64,000 nucleotides of DNA, taken from the NCBI RefSeq assembly GCF_000143415.4, contig NW_003314266.1:2300827-2364826 (forward strand), read 5' to 3'. The notes below the pieces were generated by a model that was not told the origin of the DNA, ran no database searches, and saw nothing but the letters and a program-made list of their open reading frames with translations. The stretch is from Selaginella moellendorffii. Its lineage: Eukaryota; Streptophyta; Lycopodiopsida; Selaginellales; Selaginellaceae. Made by a program: the position numbers and the translations under genes. Position 1 is the stretch's first letter. Each line of letters starts with the position of its first letter. Shown piece by piece: positions 1-9,944 of the stretch.

Positions 1-770
1 CGCAAAGCCTCCGTTTGGAAGGAAGAGAGCGTATGGAAGCGAGATGTCGGACGGATTGTTCCTGTAGGCGAAGTAAGGATACGCGTTGATCATGAGCGGC
101 GCTTTGGTGAGCGACAGGAACTGAAGCACGGACTTGAGCGCGGTGTCGACGATCTTGGACTTGAAAATTCCGCTGGATGGAGGAAACGAGACCGAGAGGA
201 TGCCGAGCGACTGTGGCGACGTGACTTTCACCTGGTCGTCAGCTTTGAAACCCACGAGCGCGTTGTGGAGGTTTTGCATTGCCGGGAGGAGCACGGACGC
301 TAGCTGCTGCTCGCTCGTGGTGAGAACCTCGTTGCCGACGCTGATATACTTGATCTTCGTCTTTGGGAGGTGCTGGACGACGTTCTTGGACACCCAGGCG
401 TTTGCGAAGCTCGGGCTTCCCAGCCTCGGGATCTCCTCGTTGGTCACACCGATCACCACCTCGACGCCGGTGTCCGAGAGCGCAGAGAGCATGGCCGAGT
501 CTGCGTCGTAGAGCTTGAGTTTCCCAATGGACGACGACTTAAGAAGCTTGACAACTTCCCCTGGAGGAGAAAGGTTGTCAGCCAGGCTTCCATAGTTGAC
601 GCCTATGGCTGCCTCCGCTGATAGAACGAACAAGAACGAACGGTCTCAGACTCGGCCAAGAGAAAGGAAAAAACCAACATACCTGACGATATGCTACTCG
701 CAAACACCAGCCACAGAGCAACGAAGAGCATAGCCACCTTGTTCTTCTTCCCGATGGTTCCAATCACCAT
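1..770 (-). CDS. GH17 glucan endo-1,3-beta-glucosidase, partial
   Basis: Secreted beta-1,3-glucanase that would hydrolyse callose-type glucans in the wall or apoplast. There are two exons, 770-683 and 617-1, joined across a 65-nt GT-AG intron that sits just before the mature N-terminus. Exon 1 gives a start methionine, a basic patch (GKKNK) and a hydrophobic signal segment (VAMLFVALWLVFASS). Exon 2 opens with IGVNYGSLADN, the hallmark start of mature GH17 enzymes. It continues with the YDAD motif and then YISVGNEV, whose Glu is the family acid/base. The catalytic nucleophile region, and any X8 domain or GPI signal, lie beyond the left edge, so the subclass cannot be set. The reading frame is intact as far as it is visible. 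The family call is very secure. Confidence 0.93.
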
Positions 771-1359
771 CTTCTTCTTCTTCCTCCTCCTCCTCGCCTT
801 CTCGTTCTTCGCATTCACCTCGCAATGCCCCCCGAGGAGAAAAAAAATGCCACCTTTGCAAAAGTAGTAGCAAAGGCTCACAACGTACGACACTGCCGCT
901 GCCAACATCCCAGAGCCTCTTTTCTCGTCATTCTTTCTTTCCAGTAACCGGTATTAAAGTTCCAAGCTCCTCGTCTCTTGCAGCGCACAAATCTATGCTC
1001 CTTTTCGTCCAAATTTGATAGCGACATGTCGCTAAAGCTTCTCCCTCCTTTAAACCCAGAAGCTTTTCTTCCTCTTCCGCTTCGCTTTGGCAGAAAAAAG
1101 AGGAAGAAAGGCGACCGCGAAGTCGACCCGACAGCGGCAGGCAGAGATCTGGCGCTTGTTCGCTGAGACACGCACCAAATTTCTGGGAAATCCGGTGACC
1201 TATCCATCGCCGAATTTATCTGTACCTGCGTTGCCGCTCACTCCATCGTCCCAGGGCATGAAAATCGTCGCCTACCAAATCGCCCAAGAGCTCGAGCCCT
1301 AAACTCAAAGGCGGGTAATTTAAACATATTTTTGGAGGGAAATTTAAAATCCACCCAAC
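771..1359. other. intergenic region between GH17 5' end and PPR 3' end
   Basis: This is upstream DNA of the GH17 gene. It holds short unrelated open stretches on both strands but no protein I recognise and no convincing promoter motif. The minus strand next to the GH17 start is pyrimidine/purine-biased (a run of CTTCTTCTT complement), as expected for a leader. Confidence 0.5.
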
Positions 1360-3423
1360 CTAAGTGGCGGGAATTTGAATGCTGTGGAGAAGCACGTAAG
1401 GCGCGGAGTTCTTGGCATCGAAGCTAAACGCTTGCCTGGCGGCGTGCTTGGCGAGATCCGGGTTTCCATGGATCTTGCAGGATCCCACCAACGTCGTCCA
1501 TGAAATCCCATCTCCGGATTGCTGCTGGATCATCTCCCGGGCCCTGTGGAGCTGCCCAGATCGCCCCAGGATATCGACTAGGGCTCGTCGATGTTCCAGG
1601 GTCTCCTCGATGCCGTAGTCCGATCGCATCGATTCCAGGCAGCTGGAGCAGCGATCAACCATCCCGGCGTGGGCGCAGGCCGTGAGGACGCTGCTGAAGG
1701 TCACATCGCTGGGTTCCAATCCCTCCATCGCCATCGCCAGGAAGAGCTCCAGGCTCGAAGCATGGTGCCCATTTAGCGCGTAGACGGCGATCATCGCGTT
1801 CCACGATATGAGATCCCGCCACGGCATTTGATCAAAGAGAGCTCTCGCCGATTCGATCCGGCTGTTCTGCCCCAATCCAGCGATGAGCGCGTTCCAGGAG
1901 ACGAGATCGCGGCACGGCATGGCGGCGAAGAGCGCGATCGCGGCATCGAAGTGGGCGAAATGGGCGTAGCCAGCAATCAGCGACGTCCACGACACCACAT
2001 CCCAGTGTGGCATTCGATCGAAGAGCTCTTGCGCTTCGTGGAGCCTCCCTGCTTGTGCCAGCGCGGCCACCATCGCAGTGGAGAGGATCACGTCTCGGCT
2101 AGGAGAAGGGAATCCCTGATAGAGCTCGATCGATTCTTCCAAGAGTCCGATCTGGGCGTACGCCGCCAGGAGCGCCGTGGTCGCCATCGCGTCGCGCTCG
2201 GGCATTCGATCCAGCAGGCTCCTCGATTCCTCCAGCTCCCCGTGCTGGGCATAGCCCGCGACGATGGTGTTCCAGGAGATTTGATCCCGCCGCGGCATCC
2301 TCTCGAACAGATCCCTCGCGCTCGCGAGATCCTGGCGCCGCGCGTAGCCGGAGATCATCGCGTTCCAACTGACGAGATTGCGCTGCTCCATTGCATCGAA
2401 GAGAGCCCTGGCGCCAGAAAGATCGCCACTCTCGCACAGCCCAGTGATCACTGCATTGCACGACACGATGCAGTGTCGTGGCATTCGATCAAACATCGCC
2501 ATCGCCTCGCCGATTCGATCGTTCTGCGCACACGCCGACAGCATCGCCGTCCAGGAGATCAAATCGCCATAGGGCATCTCGAAGAACACGCGCTTCGCAT
2601 CTTCCAGATGCCCATTCTGGGCATATGCCGCAAGCATGGTGTTCCAGGAAACTATATTCCTCTCCGGCATCCACTCAAACACGTATCGCGCTTTCAGGAT
2701 ATTCCCGTAATGCCCGTGTGCCGCGATCATAGCCGTCCACGAAACGACGTCGCGAAAAACCATACGCTTGAATATGCCTAACACGGTTTCCAGATGCCCG
2801 GCATCGGCATTTGCTGCAAGGAGGGCATTCCACGCTACTAAGCTGTGCTCCGGCATCTTTTCCAAAAGAGAATCTCCCACTGCAAGATGCTTGTTCTCTA
2901 CGCACCCGCAAATCATCGCGTTCCACGTGGCAACGTTCCACGCCGGCATGCCATCGAAGATTCTTCTAGCCTCGTCAAGATACCCGGCCTGGGCATATGC
3001 TCCGAGCATCGTGTTCCACGTCACCACGTCCCTCTCCTCCATCTGATCAAAGAGATCCCGGGCGTCCGCGAGCCGTCCATTTTGGATATACGCTGCCATG
3101 AGAGTGTTCCAGGAGACGAGGTTTCTCACTGGAGGAGGAATCTCTCTAAAGACACGCTCTGCGTTGCGGAGATCTCCATTTTGCGCGTAGCCGGACATCA
3201 TGATGTTCCACGAGAAGGCATTGCGAGCTTGGATGCTGGAGAAGACCTCGAATGCTTGCTCCAAGCTCCCACACTTTGCGTACATTTCCACCAGGAGGTT
3301 CTTGAGCAAGAGATTGTTCGCGAGATCGCTGCGCTCCACCTGAGCGTGAACCTCTCTTCCGCCGGACAAATCCTTGCAATCCCGGCAGCGAGTTATGCGC
3401 TGCGCAAATTCCTGGAGCGCCAT
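1360..3423 (-). CDS. S-type pentatricopeptide repeat protein without DYW domain
   Basis: Single-exon gene of about 687 aa. After a short N-terminus (MALQEFAQRITRC) come the usual first repeats with GREVHAQ and LLVEMYAKCG. A long run of about 31-residue S-type PPR motifs follows, of the pattern NVVSWNxMLxAYAQNGxLxxAxxxFxxMP. Near the end are a longer P/L-like repeat (PSDVTFSSVLTACAHAG) and E-like repeats (LVDILGRSGQL). The protein stops at about SAPYVLLHSIQIPAT with no E+ or DYW domain. Such proteins bind organellar transcripts, and plant PLS-class members mostly specify RNA editing sites. Without a DYW deaminase it would need a partner or serve another RNA-processing role (inference). Targeting is not obvious by eye. 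The ATG at 3423 is the first in frame. The ARP gene begins its stop only about 180 bp upstream on the same strand. Confidence 0.92.
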   Translation of the reverse strand: MALQEFAQRITRCRDCKDLSGGREVHAQVERSDLANNLLLKNLLVEMYAKCGSLEQAFEVFSSIQARNAFSWNIMMSGYAQNGDLRNAERVFREIPPPVRNLVSWNTLMAAYIQNGRLADARDLFDQMEERDVVTWNTMLGAYAQAGYLDEARRIFDGMPAWNVATWNAMICGCVENKHLAVGDSLLEKMPEHSLVAWNALLAANADAGHLETVLGIFKRMVFRDVVSWTAMIAAHGHYGNILKARYVFEWMPERNIVSWNTMLAAYAQNGHLEDAKRVFFEMPYGDLISWTAMLSACAQNDRIGEAMAMFDRMPRHCIVSCNAVITGLCESGDLSGARALFDAMEQRNLVSWNAMISGYARRQDLASARDLFERMPRRDQISWNTIVAGYAQHGELEESRSLLDRMPERDAMATTALLAAYAQIGLLEESIELYQGFPSPSRDVILSTAMVAALAQAGRLHEAQELFDRMPHWDVVSWTSLIAGYAHFAHFDAAIALFAAMPCRDLVSWNALIAGLGQNSRIESARALFDQMPWRDLISWNAMIAVYALNGHHASSLELFLAMAMEGLEPSDVTFSSVLTACAHAGMVDRCSSCLESMRSDYGIEETLEHRRALVDILGRSGQLHRAREMIQQQSGDGISWTTLVGSCKIHGNPDLAKHAARQAFSFDAKNSAPYVLLHSIQIPAT

Positions 3424-3601
3424 TGCTTTGATCACTTGGAACCAACTTTGGATCCATGACCCCTGTAACTTTCACAGGAAAAATCGTTAAGAAGCTCGCA
3501 AGTTTTAACTAACTCCTACTTCAAATAAAACTTAGAAAAAACGCTACAAACGAAGACTTAGAAGAGATAGAAACTTATCTATGAGAGTACGTAGTAAGAG
3601 A

Positions 3602-4861
3602 TCATACTACTCGGCGTGAAAGACTGGCCCCTGTTTGATCAAGCAAAGTGAGCTGCGAAGAAAACGTAACGGAGGCAATACGTACCGAGAGGGTATATCG
3701 TTCGTATGTGTGAACTAGCTTGTCATACTTGAGCGTCCAAGCTTCCGTGAGCTTCTTCTCCTTCATCTCCGCGTCTCTCTCGAGATTGGACACCAGCTCG
3801 CTATAGTCCTGCTCCACCTTCTGTAAAAACTGCTTTTTCTCCTCCTTGAGAGCTTTCACTCTGGCGTCCACCTCCTGGATCTTCTGGCGCTGCTTCTCGG
3901 CCTTCTCACACTCCAGCTGCTGCTTGAGTTCCTTGAGCTTCGAGCTGATCCCCTTCTTCTGCTGAATCCAGTTCTCTCGCTGCTCTCTCAGCTCCTTGAA
4001 AAGCTCAAACATTGACAGATTCGAGCCTTCGTTGTTGTCGCTTGATTCGGAAGCTGGATCCAGGCAGTCGAGCCCCTCGTCGGCTGTCCGCGAAGAGGAC
4101 AGAGACAGCGACGATTCAGTGAGCGTCGAGGCGATCTGGATCTCCAGCTTTTTCGGGATCCACTTTGGCATAGTCATGCCAGAAGTCGCCACCACCTCCA
4201 TTGGGAACTGCTTCTGAAAGGTCGTAGACGGCCCCAGAGTGAGCAGCGTTTCATCCCCGGACAAAGCCTCGGTGGTGGTAACTCCAGACGCATTGTTTCC
4301 AAAGTGATCCTGGCATACTGTCGGCGGCCCGCATATGTCATTCGCATCTGGTGTCGACGTAGAAAACGCAGGAGCCCCGTTGACGCAGAGATCAGGCGTG
4401 CTCGAAAGGAAAGGCCTCGAGAAACCCGGACCTAGAGCTTGAAGATGCATCGTTTCCGTGACCATGCTGTCACAGTTTCCCGTCGCTGCATGGGTGCTCA
4501 GCAACTTCTTCTTGTCCTTGATCAAGCGTTCCTTGTAAACCTCCCACCACTTGCCTAGGCGTTTAGCTGTTCGTCCCGGAACTTCGGCCGCAATGCGCTT
4601 CCATTTGTTGCCGTACTTGGTCTGGAGCTTGATGACAAGCTGCTGTTCTTCGTCTGTGAGAGGCCCCTTCTTGATCCCAGGTTTGAGATAGTTCTTCCAC
4701 CTTTCGTGGCACGACTTGGGATCTCGGTCGAGCGGTTCACCCATCCGCTCGGAGATGAGGTTCCAGTCGTCTGCCCCATACTGTGTCACGTAAGCGCATA
4801 GAATAGCGTCTTCCTCGGGCTGCCAGCGTTGTCTATCTTTCGTTGCGATTGACATTTTCAT
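3602..4861 (-). CDS. ARP: ARP-type R2R3 MYB transcription factor (AS1/RS2/PHAN family)
   Basis: Nuclear MYB repressor of the ASYMMETRIC LEAVES1/ROUGH SHEATH2/PHANTASTICA family, which restrains KNOX genes in lateral organs. Two MYB repeats fill residues ~5-115: DRQRWQPEEDAILCAYV, then KSCHERWKNYLKPGIKKG, then NKWKRIAAEVPGRTAKRLGKWWEVYKE. This signature separates ARP from other R2R3 MYBs. A low-complexity middle is followed by the conserved ARP C-terminal coiled coil (LKELKQQLECEKAEKQRQK, then DYSELVSNLERDAEMKEKKL). I chose the ATG at 4861 because a 3' splice site (CTTTCAG) lies at 4868-4874, so the leader probably contains an intron, as in AS1. The C-terminus is ambiguous. Read through, it ends at 3602. 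A 55-nt intron (GTACGT...AACAG) just after YERYTLS would instead end the protein after about seven more residues at a stop near 3614. Confidence 0.93.
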   Translation of the reverse strand: MKMSIATKDRQRWQPEEDAILCAYVTQYGADDWNLISERMGEPLDRDPKSCHERWKNYLKPGIKKGPLTDEEQQLVIKLQTKYGNKWKRIAAEVPGRTAKRLGKWWEVYKERLIKDKKKLLSTHAATGNCDSMVTETMHLQALGPGFSRPFLSSTPDLCVNGAPAFSTSTPDANDICGPPTVCQDHFGNNASGVTTTEALSGDETLLTLGPSTTFQKQFPMEVVATSGMTMPKWIPKKLEIQIASTLTESSLSLSSSRTADEGLDCLDPASESSDNNEGSNLSMFELFKELREQRENWIQQKKGISSKLKELKQQLECEKAEKQRQKIQEVDARVKALKEEKKQFLQKVEQDYSELVSNLERDAEMKEKKLTEAWTLKYDKLVHTYERYTLSVRIASVTFSSQLTLLDQTGASLSRRVV

Positions 4862-5240
4862 AAATCCTGAAAGAGTAAACAAATGCCACCATTTGTTTAG
4901 AAAAAAACATTGAGGCGTTACCTTCTCGTGCTGTCTTTTTGCAAAGGTTGACTACATCTTCAATAGAGAAAAGAAAGAACAGGAAAAAAAAAGAGAGAAA
5001 AAAAACCTGGCCAGCAGAAAAAAGAAAAGAGGAAAAAAGAAACAAGGAGACTAACGTGAACTCCAGGACACTAAGGAACAAGAACAATCAAAGTCTACAG
5101 CCATTTTACCGCGATCTTTGATACTAAGAAGAAGATGACGAAGAAACGCCATAAACGAGAAAATACTGGCCAGGTGAACTTCGATGCGGATCACATACTA
5201 CTATGCTCACCACTCAACGAGGAGAAAACGCAAAAAAACC
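4862..5240 (-). promoter_or_regulatory. ARP leader intron and upstream region
   Basis: A 3' splice site (CTTTCAG on the minus strand, AG at 4869-4868) lies just before the chosen ARP start. The DNA beyond it is strongly pyrimidine-rich on the minus strand, as expected for a leader intron and 5' UTR. The 5' splice site and transcription start cannot be fixed by eye. Confidence 0.45.
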
Positions 5241-5289
5241 ACGACGAGTTTAGCTACCCGAGGACAAGACTATCGCACTTACTTCTACA

Positions 5290-5990
5290 TCCATGGCTGG
5301 TCACGAACTTAGCGGACTGCCATAGCTCCAACTCAAGCCAAGTTCTAAGTATATACACCAACAACGCGACGCAACATTGTTACACAAAAAACGCGAGCGA
5401 TTTAGCGCATAGCCGCCATGACTGAGCAAGCAAGCACAACAGAATTTAACGACAGGCCATGGTAAAAAAAACCCGAGGAAATTAGCGACTGAGAGACGCC
5501 ATACTTTCGATTGTTTAAGGCAGGAAAAAAACCATGGAAAGAAACATCAACTTTAACGAAAGGCAAGCATCTTTTCTGTTCTTTCTTCTCGACTTTAGCG
5601 AGTGAAACGAGCCATGAGAATTGAGCTCAAGAACTTAGCGACAAGCTGCCATGGATGGAGCGAAGACGCTGTGACTTAACGAAACCCAGCCATGGAACAC
5701 GCCGACTTAACGAATGGAAATGTCAAATCCAGCCATGGAACGCACCGACTTAACGCGTGATAGACATGATCGGGGGGCAGGGTTAAGCAATTCTAGCGCA
5801 GCATGGCGAGATTTCACACACAGAGAGCTCTAGCGGCCGAGAGACGCCATAAGGAAATCCTTCCTCTAGCGGATTGCCACAGCCATAGAATGCAATGCAG
5901 ATCCGGGGTTAGCGACACACAGACATGGCGAGCGGCGGATAATTGGAGAGATTTAGCGCAGTGGAGCCATCTCGCTACACAGATTCAGGA
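5290..5990. repeat. degenerate ~40-bp repeat array with TARCG and GCCATGG cores
   Basis: The pentamer TAGCG or TAACG (usually CTTARCGA or TTTARCGA) recurs at 5310, 5403, 5447, 5483, 5554, 5596, 5636, 5677, 5708, 5751, 5794, 5831, 5867, 5910 and 5954. Most spacings are 36-44 bp, and the two long ones are near twice that. Each copy is followed about 8-25 bp later by GCCATGG or a close variant (for example 5414, 5456, 5498, 5611, 5648, 5689, 5732). The rest of each unit is poorly conserved. It lies 0.5-1.1 kb upstream of ARP. It is either an old minisatellite or a cluster of binding sites. Confidence 0.7.
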
Positions 5991-6079
5991 AGAAGAGCTT
6001 ATCTGCGAAGAAGATGAATCGCCGCACCAAAAGAAGCGCCACAGCCTCCAAACGCGCACAAGAACACGGTGAGTGAGGG

Positions 6080-6265
6080 GTAGGGTTCTCTATTTCTTTT
6101 CAGTGCGGGCAATTACCGTGGAAAATGTGGCGAATGGGCCAAGATTGTACGCGTTCGTACACTGACCACTGCTCTTGTATATTGGTGTATTCTGACCGGA
6201 CGCGTGGCGGTGGCATCTAAAGCAAAGACAAGATCCCTACGGAAAATCTGGTTACTTTTAAAATT
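6080..6265 (+). repeat. left arm of imperfect inverted repeat (~1 kb spacer)
   Basis: This arm matches, as reverse complement, the segment at about 7250-7440. Shared blocks include GGGTTCTC, GTGGAAAATGTGG, GAATGGGCCAA, ACACTGACCACTGCT and GACAAGATC. This left copy keeps CpG dinucleotides where the right copy has TpG or CpA. Confidence 0.75.
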
Positions 6266-7249
6266 TGAACTCGGTTTCCTTTGGTTAAGAACAAAGGCAT
6301 TTGTTAACAGTCTCAAAATCTTAATTTAATTTGTTTAGTTTGATTTAATATTTAAACACAAAGTATAAAAAGAAATAAATGAATGATAATAGAATCACAC
6401 AAATAAATAACAATATGGATTGAAAATTGAAATATATAGTTATTAAAAATCATAGTAAAAGAGTTGCAAGCTATGGCAGTGAATATGGGGTGCATTTTTT
6501 ATTTACACATGTGCAGATATTTGTTTGTGGTTTTCAATTTCACACAGTCCTATTTTGATTGTTATATATCATTTCACTACAATTATGATTATGTGCATTA
6601 CAACATTTATATGCAAAATAGTATACCACACTTTAGTAAAGAGATTGAATACCCTGTTGCAATATGTATAGCATCTGCAATTCTTTTTTGTTTTAAAGTA
6701 AATTGACACTTTTGCAAATGCATCTTTAATGTATTAGAAGCTCCAAATGGTGGCATTGCCAAATTAGTGCAATTGGCAGTTGATAATAGCCAGTGCATGG
6801 AGGCTCATGGCCAACATTTGATGGGTAGTATCTTTAATGCCTAGTTAGCTTTGCTTCTAATTCAGCTGAATTTAGCCACACATTCTTGCCAACTTAAAAG
6901 ACAAAGAAGAAGATGCTAACATGGCAATAAACTAAAAAGGATTCATACTTTGACCATGCATGCCAATATATATATATATAGATAGATAGATGCATTGATT
7001 TGTGAGAAAAAATTTAAGCACACATGTAGTTGCTTTCAAAACCTGCAAGAAATTACTTGCTATAATTATCCTTATCAAATATTAAATCTTTAATTTTTAT
7101 TGTTTTGGTTGGTTCTTGTGGTTCTAAACAAGAGAGAGAGAACTGTTAAAATTAAAATTGAGATTCTTTGGGATGAACAATTTTAAAATTAAATACCTAA
7201 TAACAGTTTAATATTTATAGTTATATTGACTTATGATTACTCTATAAAC
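6266..7249. other. AT-rich spacer of the inverted repeat
   Basis: AT-rich DNA with no recognised gene. It holds a short (TA)n/(GATA)n tract near 6965-6990. No transposase or other transposon protein was seen between the arms. Confidence 0.5.
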
Positions 7250-7440
7250 GGAAAAAGAAATCCATAAAGATCTTGTCTCCATTGGATCTTGTTGGAGATA
7301 CCCCCCACGCATCCAGTCCCAATACACAATAGCAGTGGTCAGTGTATGAATGTGTACAATATTGGCCCATTCACCACATTTTCCATGCCTGCTGACAAAA
7401 GAAAAAGAGAACCCCCTGCTCTTGTGCACGTTTGGGATTC
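7250..7440 (-). repeat. right arm of imperfect inverted repeat
   Basis: Reverse-complement partner of 6080-6265. Relative to that arm most differences are CG to TG or CA, the mark of decay by methylated-cytosine deamination. An open frame runs through both arms (GKCGEWA, then TLTTAxVYW). I do not recognise the peptide. Confidence 0.75.
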
Positions 7441-7649
7441 TTAAGCTTTTTCTGGTATTTTCCTGAATTGGTAGTAAATGAACAGAACATAAAAGCAAAA
7501 AGTATACCATCTGATTTTTGCCCCTCTAATTTCTTCTTGCTTGTTGGATTATTTCCCCTTCTTTGTTTCCATCTTGTCTCTTGGATCCCTTGGAGAGGAT
7601 GTAGTTGGCTTTATAATTTCTGTGTGCAACCGGGTGCTTGCTTGATTTC

Positions 7650-7720
7650 GTCATCCCAGGACACTTTCATGGGCACAGCTTCTATGTGATTAAGCACTGG
7701 TTTGATGGTGCTTTCCTTCC
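7650..7720 (+). pseudogene. possible laccase / multicopper oxidase relic
   Basis: One frame reads GHFHGHSFYVIKHWFDGAF. This resembles the copper-binding HLHGHSFYVV..GFG block near the C-terminus of plant laccases. Nothing else of such a gene is visible on either side, so at best this is a fragment. A chance match is possible. Confidence 0.3.
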
Positions 7721-9792
7721 TTTTTCAACTTCAAATATAAATTCTATAATATTTATCCTTCTGTTTAAGAACAAAGTGGGCCATGAAAGAAAACCTCGCA
7801 GCACATACTTTCGTATGCAACCATGACAGAATTCTCATATCAATTGATTGCACCAATTTCTAGAGAGAGAGATCACGCACTCACCTTCTACACATTCTTA
7901 TGAATTCATTCATTCATACTGTTTATACGGTCTTGTAGCACCCACCATGAAGCGAAGATTGTTGTTGCATTGCTCCACGAATGAGAATTCGAGAACTTCT
8001 GGTGGCTAGAAGAAATTAACCACAATTTGTAATATGATAAGAAAACTAAGAGCTTAAAATCTCAGCCGTTAGATTGCCAAATATCTTAGGTGCCTTTAAA
8101 AACTATAAACAGAGTTTAAAGTAATCCAAATGCGAATCAACCTTTTTACAAGTTATAATATTCTACAAAATATTTGGAGGTGCTGGCATATGTAACTTAT
8201 ACAGCAAGCGAAGTTGACGGACAATGCCTTCTCTCACTCTCTTGTTCTTTTCTTCACTATGTGCTCACAGCTCCCAGTGTTCTTAACTGTGCCGGGGGGC
8301 CTCATGTCAGTGGATGGCATCGGTGTGGTGAAGCTACCTTCTTCTTTCCAGAGGCTGACCCCGGACGAAAGCATCCGCAGAGCAACACTCTGGAAATGGT
8401 GTCCAAATCCTCAGACTTTTGATCGTTCCTGCTCCGGGATGCCGGCGTAGAATTTCATTGCGTTGGCTTTGCCGAAGGCTTGGATCTGTGACCAGATTCC
8501 GGCCGCGATGGGCAGGCAGCTCGTGACGTTCACAGTGTCTTGTCGTTGAAAGGACCGGGCAGCAAAAACACACCATCCTGGAAAACAATTTCTAGAGTTC
8601 TTTACCCAAGCTATATAGTTGTGTGCAAGAGCGTGCCAAGGTTCCCAGGATCCTGTAGACAAACTCACCATTTGACAACTTTTAGACAAGGGAATTAGAC
8701 AAGTTCTACCCGGAATCTGCGCCTGGTCCCGGGCAGCGAAGGCCAGGGCCTCTGACTCAGCGCGTCGGGGCTCCCAACATTTCACGGTTCCAATGACACA
8801 AAAGAGCGATCATAAGTTTCTTCACCAGGATTGGCACGAAACAAGTTTTGTCATCTCCTGCTCCCGGAAGCGGCAATGGCTCATGCGGCCGTTTGATCCG
8901 TGCCGATCATCGCCCTCCAAGGGAAGGAATTGGGGGGCGATTCCGATCGAAAAACCATCCTCGCGCGATCCAGGCTCCAAGCTGGCACGATGTGGGCATT
9001 GGCATTCCTGCCATGGCCGTCGTGGCCGTGGCCGTATCCACCTGCCGACAGTGCTATGCAAGTTGTGTGTACCAGTTCGGTACCGAGCAAGCAAGTGCCT
9101 TGCGTGCAGCCCCAGAGAGTTGTAGACCTACCTTGTCGTGTTGACATTCTCCAGGTAGAAACTGAATTTCTGCCGGAGCTCACTTGGAATATGCTGGGCA
9201 GAGTGCCCTACAACTAGAGTGCCCTATCCCACATGCCCAAGCTCAAGTGCTTTCCTTCGATATATAACGGCTCGCGAAGATGATTATCTTAAGAGCGCGC
9301 CCGCTTCAAGGTGGGAGTCAGCACGGTGTTATCCTCGGAGGGGGATGATGACGTGGTTGATAATGTGGGGCACATCGCGTCAGGCGGGTAACCGAGCATC
9401 GCCATAGCTCCAGCTCTGGCCAGTGAAGGGATCACGCGCTTTTTTTTTTTTTCTTTTCAACGCGCGATCCCGTTCATACTGAGGACTAGAGTTTATGAGC
9501 AGGAGTAGGCTAGTCAAGGATCCAACAAAGGTAGCACAACTTTAGACATCCTAAATTTCTTCTTCTTCAGGAAAATAGTCCACACTTTCACCGGCAAAGA
9601 CCTCTGGACTGACTCCAACTTCTGCCCCGAATGGCTCCAAGAGAAACTCGCGAGCTTGGATCGGAGTGAGAACTCGCTTCAAACAAGTCCATCCCCGCAA
9701 GTAAGTTTTATTGATCGAGTTTCGAGTTTGATACTAGCTCTACGATATCGAACAGGCTCTTAAACTCTACGATGAGACGCGCAGCAAAGTGA
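7721..9792. other. non-genic or unrecognised region with short open stretches
   Basis: From about 7720 to 8160 the DNA is AT-rich and featureless. From 8170 to 9480 it is GC-richer with short open frames on both strands. The most protein-like is minus strand 8785-8411 (GSWEPWHALAHNYIAWVKNS, then LPIAAGIWSQIQAF). I could assign none. A poly-T tract sits at 9440-9455. Around 9570-9705 a plus-strand open stretch (HTFTGKDLWTDSNFCPEWL) ends near a donor-like GTAAG. It may be an exon of a gene broken by the Copia element immediately downstream. Confidence 0.4.
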
Positions 9793-9929
9793 TATTGAGG
9801 GAATATTCGTGATTTCCTCTTAGGTGTCGTGTCTGTTCGGTTTTTATTAGTCAATAAGAGAGACGCCCGGGCGTAGCACCAACAGCGGATGGCATTCCAG
9901 AGTACATTCGCGATTTCCTATCCCGAATA
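9793..9929 (+). repeat. Copia 5' LTR
   Basis: 137 bp. It begins TATTGAGGGA and ends TCCCGAATA, imperfect inverted termini rather than the usual TG...CA. It matches 12546-12703 closely apart from two short insertions in the right copy. Confidence 0.85.
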
Positions 9930-9941
9930 TGGTATCGGAGC
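9930..9941 (+). other. Copia primer-binding site
   Basis: TGGTATCGGAGC directly follows the 5' LTR. It matches the plant initiator-tRNA-Met primer site except for a G in place of A at one position. Confidence 0.75.
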
Positions 9942-9944
9942 GAT

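Noticed and set aside
1828-2781. 317-codon plus-strand open frame
   Set aside because: Fully antisense to the PPR gene. The repeat structure of the PPR keeps the opposite frame open, giving a His/Arg-rich peptide with no family features.
2845-3459. 204-codon plus-strand open frame
   Set aside because: Antisense shadow of the same PPR gene.
5290-5990. CRISPR-like array
   Set aside because: The ~40-bp periodicity lacks identical repeats with unique spacers, and the context is a plant nuclear gene region.
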